Below, one piece after another: positions 55,001 through 62,787 of a stretch of 64,000 bases of DNA (position 1 is the stretch's first letter; every line of letters begins with the position of its first letter). The notes beneath the pieces are model-generated. The model was given only the letters and a program-made list of their open reading frames with translations. It searched no databases and was not told the origin of the DNA. The position numbers were made by a program, and so were the translations under genes. Source of the stretch: Rhodococcus sp. IEGM 1381 (lineage in GTDB: Bacteria; Actinomycetota; Actinomycetes; Mycobacteriales; Mycobacteriaceae); contig NZ_JASHKQ010000011.1 in NCBI RefSeq assembly GCF_030056795.1, positions 1 through 64,000 of the forward strand, written 5' to 3'.

Positions 55001-55974
55001 GCGACGTAGGTCGCGAAAGCCAGGAACGTGCCGATGGTGATGTGGCCCTGCAGCGCGAGGTATCCGCCGAGGGCGATGACTCCGACGAGACCGAGCTGCG
55101 GAATGGTGGCCATCGACGGCGCGAACCGCGAGTTGATCTTCGCCGACCGCATGCGCTCGGCGAACAACGTGCGGCCGAGTGCTTCGATGCGATCGACCGC
55201 GCGGGCTTCCTGACCGAAACCCTTGACCACTCGAACTCCGGTGACGGTCTCTTCGACATGTTGCGCCAGATCGGCGGCACGTTGTTGAGCCGACCACGTG
55301 GCGGCGAAGAGGGTCGGCCGCATTCGATAGACCACGATGCTCACCGCGGGAACGATGAGGACTGCGACGACGGTGAGCAACGGCGAGAGATACGCCATCA
55401 CCACCAGGGCGAGGACGAACTGCAGAATCGCTCCGGCCGAGAGCGGCACCATGGCCAGTAGACCCTGGACGAGTTGCAGGTCGGTGATCGATCTCGACAC
55501 CACCTGGCCGGTACGAATCTCGTCCTGCTTGCGACCGTCGAGCCGCTGCAACGATGCAAGCAGATCCAGACGTAGATCGTGCTGAACGTCGATCGAGAGC
55601 CTGCCGGCGAGCATGCGTCTGCCGAACTGGCAGGCGAATCGCACCAGACCCAGCAGTGCGATGGCGACGGCGACCGTGAGAATCACGTCGCCCTTGCCTG
55701 CGGTCGCGTCGTCGATCGCCACTCTGGTGAGCAGCGGGAACGAGATGTCGATGACCGCGGCGATCATCGTCACACCCAGTGCGCCCAGCGCCGTGCGCCG
55801 GTGCAGCATGCATTGCGCTGTCAGGCGGCGGACCCAACCACGTGGGGTGCTCGACGCCGTGCTGTCGGCCGGGACATCATCACGTGGCGGAACGGACTCG
55901 ACGAGGGTGCCGTTGTTCGCCGCGTCGCGATTCACTGCCGCGCCGCGGTTCGTCACCGAATTACTGTGTGCCAT
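52081..55974 (-). CDS. Fused two-half ABC exporter
   Basis: 1297 aa: two type IV ABC exporter halves in one chain. Half 1 has membrane helices about 55-350 and an ATPase about 375-620 (Walker A G-H-A-G-S-G-K-T, signature L-S-G-G-Q-R-Q-R, Walker B L-I-L-D-D-A-T-S). A linker of about 100 residues follows. Half 2 has helices about 735-1010 and an ATPase (Walker A G-R-T-G-A-G-K-S-T, signature L-S-A-G-Q-R-Q-L, Walker B L-L-L-D-E-A-T). Half 1 has Asp instead of the catalytic Glu, and half 2 has an altered signature; these meet in one composite site, so one ATP site looks degenerate. It is similar in build to mycobacterial Rv0194. Substrate unknown. Confidence 0.88.
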   Translation of the reverse strand: MAHSNSVTNRGAAVNRDAANNGTLVESVPPRDDVPADSTASSTPRGWVRRLTAQCMLHRRTALGALGVTMIAAVIDISFPLLTRVAIDDATAGKGDVILTVAVAIALLGLVRFACQFGRRMLAGRLSIDVQHDLRLDLLASLQRLDGRKQDEIRTGQVVSRSITDLQLVQGLLAMVPLSAGAILQFVLALVVMAYLSPLLTVVAVLIVPAVSIVVYRMRPTLFAATWSAQQRAADLAQHVEETVTGVRVVKGFGQEARAVDRIEALGRTLFAERMRSAKINSRFAPSMATIPQLGLVGVIALGGYLALQGHITIGTFLAFATYVATLSAVTRTVSSVVIMAQLSRAAVERVYEVVDTEPSDPEPAQPLSLPDGPLGVRIREVSFGFEPERDVLTDLSLTISPGETVAVVGHAGSGKTALALLLPRFYRPAQGHIELTSDGTSIDIDDLDSTSLREAVSLVFDEPFLFSDTIAANIALGRPDATADDIERAARLAQASTFIDALPERYDSLVGERGLTLSGGQRQRIALARALLVEPRILILDDATSAVDAETEAAIFDALRGIRTRATLVLAHRRSTLTLADRVAVLDNGRIIDTGTVDELDRRCPLFRALLAGGDDEPGTEPAHDPIEEPSAETLWPETAPESSAEPGSVAAPGGGGGHGTAMAGAFGSLAPTPAISAAVAALPPATEDPGASGSDLRRPDPGFRLSRLLGPVRMLLAAVVVLLALDSLASIAFPSLVRYAVDSGVARGDSNTLWIATSIGVALAASSWFVVCWTTVITARAGERVLFGLRVRSYAHIQRLGLDYYERELSGRIMTRMTTDVDALSSFIQTGASTAVVSVLTVIGIAAALLVTDPTLGLVALAVVPPLAVATVIFRRISSAAYSTSRERISIVNADFQENVTGLRAAQAYRREEYAASRFAERSDSYRTSRMRSQTAISVFFPLITLLSDIALAVVVFVGAHQIATGTTTAGTLVAFVLYLGLLFGPIQQLSQVFDGYQQARVGVGRIGDLLRTASSIETATTANTTALPGGRLRADIDLVDVGFRYAGARSDALSEVSLTIPAGTTVALVGRTGAGKSTVVKLLARFYDPTSGSVRVGGNDLRDYRLSDYRQRLGVVPQEAHLFTGTVASNIAYGRPDASRADIENAARSVGALTTIAALRGGMNQPVGERGQGLSAGQRQLIALARAELVDPDLLLLDEATATLDPAAERTVLAASDAVVRTRTAVVVAHRLATAARADLIVVVDGGRIVETGRHSELRAQGGFYARLWTAAETNRGNNSIVQGVIDNEADGYR

Positions 55975-56040
55975 CGATGAACCAAAGTAGACCCGATCAC
56001 CGACAGCATTCGTCGGCGATCGCGGGTACCGGCTCCGACC

Positions 56041-56811
56041 TCAGTCGATGTCGCGGGTGCGGGCCAGAAACCAGCCGCCGCCGGTGAGGATCGCGGCCCA
56101 CAACGCAAGCCCGAGCGGTGCCCACGGCCACGACGCCAGATCGCCGGCGTCGTCCAATTGGGTGGCCGCCATCGTCGGCAGGGTCAGGTTCGACGGCAGC
56201 GCAGTGGCAACCGGTCCCAAGCCCACCCCGAACAGGATCAGCGAGAGCAGACCCTCGCCGAACGGCAGCCAGGCGACGAGCACGATGGCCGCCCACGTCG
56301 GAGATTTGAGCAGCAGGCCCAGCCCCGCACCGATCATCGACCACAGCACGACGGCCAGCAGGCACGACGCGACCACACCGATGAACGGGCCGTCGAGGAT
56401 CACGGTGCGGTCGTTGAAGATCAGCAGGCAGATCAGGCTGGCCAGCAGTACGACCAGGCCGTACCCGAGTCCGAACAGTGCGGTGACGATCAGTTTGGCG
56501 GCGATCACCCCGTCGCGGCCGCGAGCCGTCAAGAAGCTGGTGGTGATGGTCTTGTGGCGAAACTCGGTCCCGGCATTGACGGCACCGAAGATGCCGGCGA
56601 AGAGGATTGCGGCTCCGGCAGCGACGTACAGGCCGATCGAGGCGACGCCACCCGAGATATCGAGGTCCTCCTCGTACGGACCCAGCTGGTTCGCGATCAC
56701 CGAGGTGATGACGGACGCGAAGATTCCGACGACGATCGGCGCGATCGCCAGTGCCCACCAGAACTTCAGCGTCGTGACCTTGCGGATCTCCGACGTCAGC
56801 AGCGCGTTCAT
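56041..56811 (-). CDS. ABC-2 type transporter permease
   Basis: 256 aa with six or so helices. M-N-A-L-L-T-S-E-I-R-K-V-T-T-L-K-F-W-W-A at the N-terminus and F-A-G-I-F-G-A-V-N-A-G-T-E-F-R-H-K-T-I-T-T-S-F near residue 75 are ABC-2 permease features. It overlaps the ATPase gene by 4 bp (ATGA), so the pair form a transporter, probably an exporter or bacitracin/lantibiotic-type resistance system. Substrate unknown. Confidence 0.82.
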   Translation of the reverse strand: MNALLTSEIRKVTTLKFWWALAIAPIVVGIFASVITSVIANQLGPYEEDLDISGGVASIGLYVAAGAAILFAGIFGAVNAGTEFRHKTITTSFLTARGRDGVIAAKLIVTALFGLGYGLVVLLASLICLLIFNDRTVILDGPFIGVVASCLLAVVLWSMIGAGLGLLLKSPTWAAIVLVAWLPFGEGLLSLILFGVGLGPVATALPSNLTLPTMAATQLDDAGDLASWPWAPLGLALWAAILTGGGWFLARTRDID

Positions 56812-57884
56812 CGCTGGCCCCCGTTCCAGTTCTGCGGCGGACCGTAATCGGGTGGAGGTGGGCCGTACCCCCGCGGCGGGCCGTAGTTCTGTGGTGGTCC
56901 GTAATTCTGCGGCGGCGCATAACCCTGCTGCTGTCCCGGCGGCGGCCCGTATGGATTCTGACCGACAGGTGCCGCGGTGTACTGCCCCGCCGTCATCGAC
57001 AGGAACACCTGCTCGAGATCGACGTGCTCTGCGGTGGTGCCGAACACCGTGACATCGGCATCGGCGGCGATGCGTGCAATCGTGGCCGCGTCGGTGCCGG
57101 CGACGCCGATGCGGCCGTCGGGCAGGAGCTGGGTGTCGTTGAGGCCGTTCGATGCCAAGGCGATCGCCAGTTTCGCCGGGTCCGATGCCGCCACGAGCAC
57201 GCGGCTCGGCCGGGTGGACCGCAACTGTGCGATCGAACCCTGATACATCAACGAGCCAGCGCTGACGATCACCAGATTGTCGACGGTCTGCTCGATTTCA
57301 CGAAGAATGTGACTCGAAATCAGTACCGTCCGCCCCGAGGCCGCGAATGCCTTCAGGAAATCGCGGAGCCAGGCGATGCCCTCGGGGTCGAGACCGTTCG
57401 CCGGTTCGTCGAGCACGAGGATTTCGGGATCTCCGAGCAGAGCTGTCGCCAACGTCAGACGCTGCCGCATACCGAGCGAGAAGCCGCCTGCGGGGCGGTG
57501 GGCAGCATCGCCGAGGCCGACCAGGTGCAGCACGTCGAGGGCGCGGCTGTCTGGCACGCCGATCGCTGCGGTGTAGATCTTCAGGTGATGAGCGGCGCTG
57601 CGTTTGGGGTGCATGCTCAGTGAGTCGAGAACGGCTCCCACTGTGTGGGCCGGGTGTGTTGCTGTACCGAACGGTGCGCCGTTCACGAGACCGATCCCCG
57701 AGGTGGGTGCCACGAGCCCGAGCAGCATGCGCAGCGTGGTGGTCTTACCCGATCCGTTGGGACCGAGGAATCCGGTGACCGTGCCGCGCGGAACGACGAA
57801 GCTCAGGTCCGACACCGCCCGAACGGTGCCGAATTGCTTGGTCAGTGCCTGCGCTTCCAGCGCTGCTCCCGAGTAGCTGGTCAT
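56808..57884 (-). CDS. ABC transporter ATPase with a Pro/Tyr/Gln-rich tail
   Basis: 358 aa from ATG 57884. ATPase motifs: G-P-N-G-S-G-K-T-T near residue 40, S-L-G-M-R-Q-R-L near residue 135 as a variant signature, and I-L-V-L-D-E-P-A-N-G-L-D near residue 155. After the ATPase a region of about 50 residues has repeats of Y-G-P-P-Q-N type (Y-A-P-P-Q-N, Y-G-P-P-Q-N twice, Y-G-P-P-R-G, Y-G-P-P-P-P). Such a disordered tail is not part of normal ABC-2 ATPases. It overlaps the permease gene downstream. Confidence 0.85.
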   Translation of the reverse strand: MTSYSGAALEAQALTKQFGTVRAVSDLSFVVPRGTVTGFLGPNGSGKTTTLRMLLGLVAPTSGIGLVNGAPFGTATHPAHTVGAVLDSLSMHPKRSAAHHLKIYTAAIGVPDSRALDVLHLVGLGDAAHRPAGGFSLGMRQRLTLATALLGDPEILVLDEPANGLDPEGIAWLRDFLKAFAASGRTVLISSHILREIEQTVDNLVIVSAGSLMYQGSIAQLRSTRPSRVLVAASDPAKLAIALASNGLNDTQLLPDGRIGVAGTDAATIARIAADADVTVFGTTAEHVDLEQVFLSMTAGQYTAAPVGQNPYGPPPGQQQGYAPPQNYGPPQNYGPPRGYGPPPPDYGPPQNWNGGQR

Positions 57885-57917
57885 CGCTGCGGAATCCCCC
57901 TGGCCGTCGAACTGCAC

Positions 57918-57948
57918 GTGTACCGGTCGCACACGGCAACCGGTACAC
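57918..57948 (-). promoter_or_regulatory. Hairpin/inverted repeat upstream of the ABC-2 operon
   Basis: GTGTACCGGT and ACCGGTACAC are perfect 10-bp arms with an 11-nt spacer, 34 bp upstream of the ATPase start and 47 bp after the LLM gene stop. It could end the LLM transcript or be an operator for the transporter. Confidence 0.5.
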
Positions 57949-57994
57949 GAGGCTACGGGGTGAGACCGACTTCGTCGCGGGTGCGGCCCCTGTG

Positions 57995-58834
57995 TCAGCG
58001 AAGCAAGGCGGCGGCGATTTCGCGGTAGGTCTCGAGCGGATCGGCGTCGTCGGGAAGAGAATGCAGTGTCACGTGGGACGCGCCTGCGGCGAGGTGTTCC
58101 TGCAATCGCCCGGCGATCGCGTCGGCCGTGCCGTGCGCCACCAGAGCGTCGATCAGTCGGTCGCTGCCACCGTCCCCGATCTCTTCGTCCGAGTAGCCGA
58201 GCCGGTTCAGATTGTTGGTGTAGTTGCGAAGGTGAAGATAGGGGTTGTTCACCGGTGGTCGGCCGATCTCTCGGGCCTTCTGTGGGTCGGATTCGAGAAC
58301 CACCTTGTGCTCGGGTGCCAAAATCTTGTTCGGCCCCAATGCTTCTCGCGCCTCACGGGTGTGCTCGGGGGTGGTCAAGTACGGATGCGCACCGGCGGTG
58401 CGGTCGGCGGCAAGCGCGAGAACCTTGGGCCCGAGCGCGGCGAGGACGCGTCGTTCCACCGGCACTCCTGCGGTGTCGAGCTCGTCCAGATATGCCACCA
58501 GAGCGTCGTACGGCTTGGTGTATTCCTGCGTCGCCTCCGGATGGCCGGCACCGATTCCGAGGAGGAACCGTCCCGGATGCTTCTTCTCCAACCGGTGATA
58601 CGACTGCGCGACGTCGGCGGCTGCGTCCGACCAGATGTTGACGATGCCGGTTGCCACGACGACCGTCTCGGTGGCGTCGAGTATTTCCTCGGTGGTGGTC
58701 AGATCGGCAGGCGGTGAACCGCCGAGCCAGATCGTCCCGTAACCGAAGGATTCGATCGCTCGCGACAGTTCGGGGGTGAATGCCGAATGAAGTCGCCAGA
58801 CGCCGTACTTGCCGAGTTCAGGTGTGGAAGTCAT
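57995..58834 (-). CDS. LLM-class, F420-type oxidoreductase
   Basis: 279 aa from ATG 58834; an upstream TTG at 58846 would add four residues. TIM-barrel of the luciferase-like monooxygenase superfamily: Y-G-T-I-W-L-G-G-S-P near residue 30, V-A-T-G-I-V-N-I-W near residue 62, and F-L-L-G-I-G-A-G-H-P-E near residue 90. Proteins of this kind in mycolic-acid bacteria usually bind coenzyme F420. The substrate is unknown. Confidence 0.82.
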   Translation of the reverse strand: MTSTPELGKYGVWRLHSAFTPELSRAIESFGYGTIWLGGSPPADLTTTEEILDATETVVVATGIVNIWSDAAADVAQSYHRLEKKHPGRFLLGIGAGHPEATQEYTKPYDALVAYLDELDTAGVPVERRVLAALGPKVLALAADRTAGAHPYLTTPEHTREAREALGPNKILAPEHKVVLESDPQKAREIGRPPVNNPYLHLRNYTNNLNRLGYSDEEIGDGGSDRLIDALVAHGTADAIAGRLQEHLAAGASHVTLHSLPDDADPLETYREIAAALLR

Positions 58835-58877
58835 GTTCGGTGTCAACGCCTCGGGCTCGCGAAGATTCCGCGCATTC

Positions 58878-59597
58878 TCACTCGTCCGGCTCGATGATCA
58901 GATTTTCCGGGAACCGTGCGGGCGGCGGACCGAATGCCTCCCGGGCATTCTTGATGACGCCTTTACCGACGACGCGGTTTCCTGCTCCACCGATCGCCGC
59001 ACCGATTCCGGCGGGCAGCATCTTGCCGACCAACAGCGCGCTGCGTTTGGCGAGGTATTTGGTGATGAACTTCTTCACGAGGGATTTGTTCATGCTGGTC
59101 ATCGAGCCGCCCGGGATTCGGGAAGTGATCAGCGGTCCCCAGTTCTTGGCGGTCTTGCCGACCGTGCGCTGCACGATCTGCATGCCCGATTCGCCCAGGG
59201 CAACCGACAGCACCAACGCGCGTCGCTGCTGGTGGTTCTCGACGGGGATGCCGTGCACGGACGCGACCGACAACGTCAGTAGTGCCGAGGACTCGATGAA
59301 GAAGGCGGTTTCGGCACCCACTGCGGCGAGTGAGGCAGCAGTTCCTATGCCGGGAACAGCCGCAGCACCGCCCACTGCGGAACCGCTGCCGGTGACCGCG
59401 AGCAGGAATCGCTTCTCCAGGCGTTCGATGATCTGGGCGGGGGTGTCGTACGGGTGTGCCCGACGCACATGTGCCACGTACTTGTCGACGGCAGGCCCCT
59501 GCAGGCGGCTGGCGTTGTCGAGGATGTTGACCAACGCGCGTTCGAGCCTGCCTCCGTTCGAGACCTCGACCTGCGCGTCGTCGTTCTTGCCGGCCAT
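58878..59597 (-). CDS. Hypothetical EcsC-like membrane-associated protein
   Basis: 239 aa from ATG 59597. N-terminal helical part (K-N-D-D-A-Q-V-E-V-S-N-G-G-R-L) precedes G-S-G-S-A-V-G-G-A-A-A-V-P-G-I-G-T-A-A-S near residues 75-95. A second glycine/alanine-rich hydrophobic patch (L-P-A-G-I-G-A-A-I-G-G-A-G-N) is near residues 195-210. The shape resembles the EcsC family, but the match is from memory and weak. The role is unknown. Confidence 0.6.
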   Translation of the reverse strand: MAGKNDDAQVEVSNGGRLERALVNILDNASRLQGPAVDKYVAHVRRAHPYDTPAQIIERLEKRFLLAVTGSGSAVGGAAAVPGIGTAASLAAVGAETAFFIESSALLTLSVASVHGIPVENHQQRRALVLSVALGESGMQIVQRTVGKTAKNWGPLITSRIPGGSMTSMNKSLVKKFITKYLAKRSALLVGKMLPAGIGAAIGGAGNRVVGKGVIKNAREAFGPPPARFPENLIIEPDE

Positions 59598-59625
59598 GGA
59601 TAATCTTTCTTGTCGAGAGTGTGAG

Positions 59626-60642
59626 TCAGTGCACCCAGTGAGCTGCTGGAACGAGCTCGTCCGGCTTCGGCGGTGGGGGAGCGGTGCCGTCGCCGAAGGG
59701 TGATCCGCCCAGCGACTCCCGCCCGTGCGGCTCGAGCCAGCCCTGCAGATCCGGGCCCTTCGGCACGATGCCCGACGGATTGATGTCGCGGTGCACTTCG
59801 TAGTAGTGCCGCTTGATGTGGTCGAAGTCCACGGTGTCGCCGAACCCGGGGGTCTGGAAGAGATCGCGGGCGTAGTTCCACAGCACCGGCATCTCGGTGA
59901 GCTTGCTGCGGTTGCACTTGAAGTGGCCGTGGTAGACGGGATCGAACCGGACCAGGGTGGTGAACAGGCGTATGTCTGTTTCGGTGATGTGGTCTCCGAC
60001 GAGGTAGCGCTGTGTGGACAGGCGTTCGACGAGCCAGTCGAGGCGGGCGAAGAGTCTGTCGTAGGCCTTGTCGTACGCCTCTTGCGACCCGGCGAATCCG
60101 CAGCGGTAGACACCGTTGTTGACGTCTTTGAAGACCAGATCGGCAACCTCGTCGATCTCGCCGCGCAGTGCTTCGGGGTACAGATCAGGGGCACCGTCCC
60201 GGTGGTACTGCGTCCACTCGGTAGACAGATCCAGCGTGATCTGCGGGTAGTCGTTGGTCACGACCTCACCGGTGGGGACGTCGACGATGGCAGGGACGGT
60301 GATGCCGCGCTCGTAGTCCGGGAACCGGGCGAAGTAGGCGTCCTGCAGCCTCTCGATTTTCAGAACCGAATCGATTCCGCCGGGCTCTTCCTGGAAGTCC
60401 CAGCTGCGCGGGTCGTGGGTCGGACCCGGAATGCCCAGGGAGAGAACATCTTCGAGTCCCAGGAGTCGACGCACGATGATGGACCGATGAGCCCATGGGC
60501 AGGCGCGCGCAGCGATCAATCGATACCGTCCCGGCTCCACCGGATAACCGTCCCGGCCGTCGGCGGTGATCCGAGTCGGTATGTAGTTGGTGTCGCGCTT
60601 GAATTCCTTGCCCGGTTCCACGTATGCGGCATCGTCGGCCAT
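59626..60642 (-). CDS. Glutathionyl-hydroquinone reductase-like (Xi-class GST) protein
   Basis: 338 aa. R-A-C-P-W-A-H-R near residues 46-53 contains the catalytic Cys of the ECM4/YqjG family. D-P-R-S-W-D-F, G-I-T-V-P-A-I-V-D and V-T-N-D-Y are further family motifs, with a C-terminal helical domain. Known members reduce glutathionyl-hydroquinones. Most actinobacteria make mycothiol instead of glutathione, so the thiol used here may differ. Confidence 0.87.
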   Translation of the reverse strand: MADDAAYVEPGKEFKRDTNYIPTRITADGRDGYPVEPGRYRLIAARACPWAHRSIIVRRLLGLEDVLSLGIPGPTHDPRSWDFQEEPGGIDSVLKIERLQDAYFARFPDYERGITVPAIVDVPTGEVVTNDYPQITLDLSTEWTQYHRDGAPDLYPEALRGEIDEVADLVFKDVNNGVYRCGFAGSQEAYDKAYDRLFARLDWLVERLSTQRYLVGDHITETDIRLFTTLVRFDPVYHGHFKCNRSKLTEMPVLWNYARDLFQTPGFGDTVDFDHIKRHYYEVHRDINPSGIVPKGPDLQGWLEPHGRESLGGSPFGDGTAPPPPKPDELVPAAHWVH

Positions 60643-60725
60643 GCTCTCGAACTCCTCACATCATCATGTTCTGGCGCATTGGCGGTCTTCTCGACGCTAC
60701 CCAGTTCGGAGCCACCTCAACCGGG

Positions 60726-61469
60726 TCAGGGTCGAACCACAGCTGTGTGGCAGACGCCGATTTCGGTGTATCCCAACCGCGCGGCGAGGCGTCGGGCAAT
60801 GGAGTTCTCGGGTCGCGAGCGCCACTGCGGGATCAAGCCCTCGTCGATGGCGTCGTTGGTAGCCAGTCGCCCGACCACCTGCGCGTGACCCCGTCGGCGC
60901 TGATCCGGGTCGGTCAGAACGCGCATGTCGGCCAGAATCAGCTGCTCTTCCGAATAGCCGGCGGAGGAGAGTGACCGCGCCGAGTCCGCCGGTCTGTCGT
61001 CACCGAGCAGCGTGAACCAGTTCCGTGAGACCGACTCTCCGAATGCCTCGGCAACGTCGGCATCACTGCACTGCGCCGCCAGGTTGCGGACGTGCACAGC
61101 ATCGTGGGAGATCAGCGGATCGTGCACATCGATGGAGTGGCCGATGTCCGAGCCGTACGCCAGCGAGTGCGTGCCGATCTCGTAGTGCTCCGAGCGGTCG
61201 CCGAGTATCGAGGACATCCAGGTTCGGTCCGCACCCGGCCTGCCGGTGATCGATCGTGAGGCATCCACCGCCCAGGACGGCCCTGCGATCACGGTGGTCT
61301 CGGCCAGTTGCAGCACGGTGATGTTGTCCGTTGTCACGAGATGTTCTACGCGGTCGGCGTCGGTGTCGAGGGCCGTGTCGTCCAGGCCCAGTTGCCGACA
61401 CCAGGCCAGGCGAACGATGTCGAGCTTGTGGGAGTCGAATCGGCCGGCGTCGAAGAGGGGAAGATCCAC
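60726..61469 (-). CDS. GNAT-family acetyltransferase-like protein
   Basis: 247 aa. In the C-terminal part, A-D-M-R-V-L-T-D-P-D-Q-R-R-R-G-H-A-Q-V-V is the acetyl-CoA pyrophosphate loop (R/Q-x-x-G-x/H). R-P-E-N-S-I-A-R-R-L-A-A-R-L-G-Y follows as motif B. The N-terminal half is unassigned. The acetyl acceptor is unknown. GTG start at 61469; it is divergent from the cold-shock gene. Confidence 0.75.
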   Translation of the reverse strand: MDLPLFDAGRFDSHKLDIVRLAWCRQLGLDDTALDTDADRVEHLVTTDNITVLQLAETTVIAGPSWAVDASRSITGRPGADRTWMSSILGDRSEHYEIGTHSLAYGSDIGHSIDVHDPLISHDAVHVRNLAAQCSDADVAEAFGESVSRNWFTLLGDDRPADSARSLSSAGYSEEQLILADMRVLTDPDQRRRGHAQVVGRLATNDAIDEGLIPQWRSRPENSIARRLAARLGYTEIGVCHTAVVRP

Positions 61470-61642
61470 GTATCGAGACTAGCCATCACGAACGTGGGCA
61501 ACGTTCTGGTTTCACCGTCCGAAAGCAATCTTTCGAACTTTTTTGCCCCCGGTGTTTCGCTCAGCGCCGATAGATGGCAGACTCGCATTTGAGATTAGAG
61601 CTTCGACGTGAAGATCTAGCTCGCTTACAGAAGGTTTACAGA

Positions 61643-61846
61643 ATGACGCAGGGCAGTGTGAAGTGGTTCAACGGCGAAAAGGGCTTCGGCTTCATCGAGC
61701 AGGATGGTGGCGGACCGGACGTTTTCGTTCATTACTCGGAGATTCAGGGTAGCGGCTTCAAGTCGCTCGACGAGGGCCAGCGCGTGGAGTTCGAGGTGGG
61801 CCAGGGTCAGAAGGGCCCCCAGGCTACCGGCGTCCGCGCCATCTGA
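61643..61846 (+). CDS. Cold-shock domain RNA chaperone
   Basis: 67 aa. G-S-V-K-W-F-N near residues 4-10, K-G-F-G-F-I near 13-18 and D-V-F-V-H-Y near 26-31 are the RNP1/RNP2 aromatic motifs of CspA-type proteins. It binds single-stranded RNA and DNA. The ATG at 61643 is preceded by an AT-rich 5' region of about 170 bp, which may be a long leader like those of other csp mRNAs. Confidence 0.95.
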   Translation: MTQGSVKWFNGEKGFGFIEQDGGGPDVFVHYSEIQGSGFKSLDEGQRVEFEVGQGQKGPQATGVRAI

Positions 61847-61919
61847 TTCAAGCTTCGTAACCCGATTTCCCCTGGTGGAGTGACCTACTCGAAGTAATCG
61901 ACACCAGAAACTCGGTGAC

Positions 61920-61959
61920 AAGGCCGGATACACGGAAGCAATTCCGAGTATCCGGCCTT
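61920..61959 (+). terminator. Terminator after the cold-shock gene
   Basis: Stem AAGGCCGGATAC pairs with GTATCCGGCCTT (12 bp), then CGGAA pairs with TTCCG under a GCAA tetraloop. The structure is 74 bp after the csp stop and strong. A weaker hairpin (CTGGTG/CACCAG, 61872-61907) lies between. The remaining 183 bp to the PadR gene hold only its promoter. Confidence 0.8.
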
Positions 61960-62091
61960 CGTCTGTTCGAACGGGACATCGACTACGGTCGGTGTCCCGT
62001 TCGTGTGCGACAGGGCATTGTGCGCTATATGTCCGTTTGATGCCCAGGTCAGAGCATTGTCCGGGTTGCTCGTCATGGAACCATAGTCGTA

Positions 62092-62122
62092 TATTCCAAC
62101 TGGAATAATTCGGTTGGTATAT
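62092..62122. promoter_or_regulatory. PadR-gene operator candidate
   Basis: TATTCCA-AC-TGGAATA (62092-62107) is a perfect 16-bp palindrome; ATATTCCAAC also pairs 9 of 10 with GTTGGTATAT at 62113-62122. The cluster is 21-50 bp upstream of the PadR ATG, a good position for autoregulation. Confidence 0.6.
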
Positions 62123-62142
62123 CCGGTGGGGGGTGAGGTTCG

Positions 62143-62748
62143 ATGCGAGGGGACGCAACGAATCCGCTGGGGGTCTCGGTCCTCGCCCTGCTCTCGGAAG
62201 GGCCGATGCATCCCTACGAGATGTATCAGCTCCTTCTCGAGCGCAAAGAGGACCGGATCGTCAAGATCCGCCCCGGATCGCTGTATCACGTGGTTGCTCG
62301 ACTTCACGGGCAGGAGCTGATCGCCGAGGTCGGAACCGACCGCGGGGGCAACCGTCCCGAGCGCACGACCTACGAGATCACGCCCGCCGGCAGGCGGGTC
62401 CTCGTCGACCGGCTGGCCGAGATTCTTCGTTCCCCGGTGCGCGAATATCCACAGTTCACCCTCGGCCTGTCCGAGATGCACAACCTACCGGCATCCGAGG
62501 CGATCGCGTTGCTTCGTGCGCGTACCGAAAACCTGGCTCGAGAAATCGAGGAGCTTTCCGGATTCCAGCGCCTGGCGGGAGAACGCACGGTGTCCGAAAT
62601 CTACTGGGCCGGAATCGATTACAACTACCACATGCTGGCCGCCGAAATGAAGTGGTTGACGAGCTACATCGATCGCGTCGACAGCGGCGAGCTCGAGTGG
62701 CCGCATGCCATTTCCGCACAGCACACCACCCTGACCGATCGGCACTGA
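62143..62748 (+). CDS. PadR-family transcriptional regulator
   Basis: 201 aa. V-L-A-L-L-S-E-G-P-M-H-P-Y-E-M-Y-Q-L-L near residues 13-31 is the winged-helix start of PadR, and G-S-L-Y-H-V-V-A-R-L near residue 46 is the recognition part. The long C-terminal helical part (about 95-185) dimerises. ATG follows GGGGGGTGAGG. It probably represses the efflux gene 39 bp downstream and itself. Confidence 0.9.
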   Translation: MRGDATNPLGVSVLALLSEGPMHPYEMYQLLLERKEDRIVKIRPGSLYHVVARLHGQELIAEVGTDRGGNRPERTTYEITPAGRRVLVDRLAEILRSPVREYPQFTLGLSEMHNLPASEAIALLRARTENLAREIEELSGFQRLAGERTVSEIYWAGIDYNYHMLAAEMKWLTSYIDRVDSGELEWPHAISAQHTTLTDRH

Positions 62749-62787
62749 CCACACGACCCCGACGCCTCGGGGGACCAGGAGAACGCA

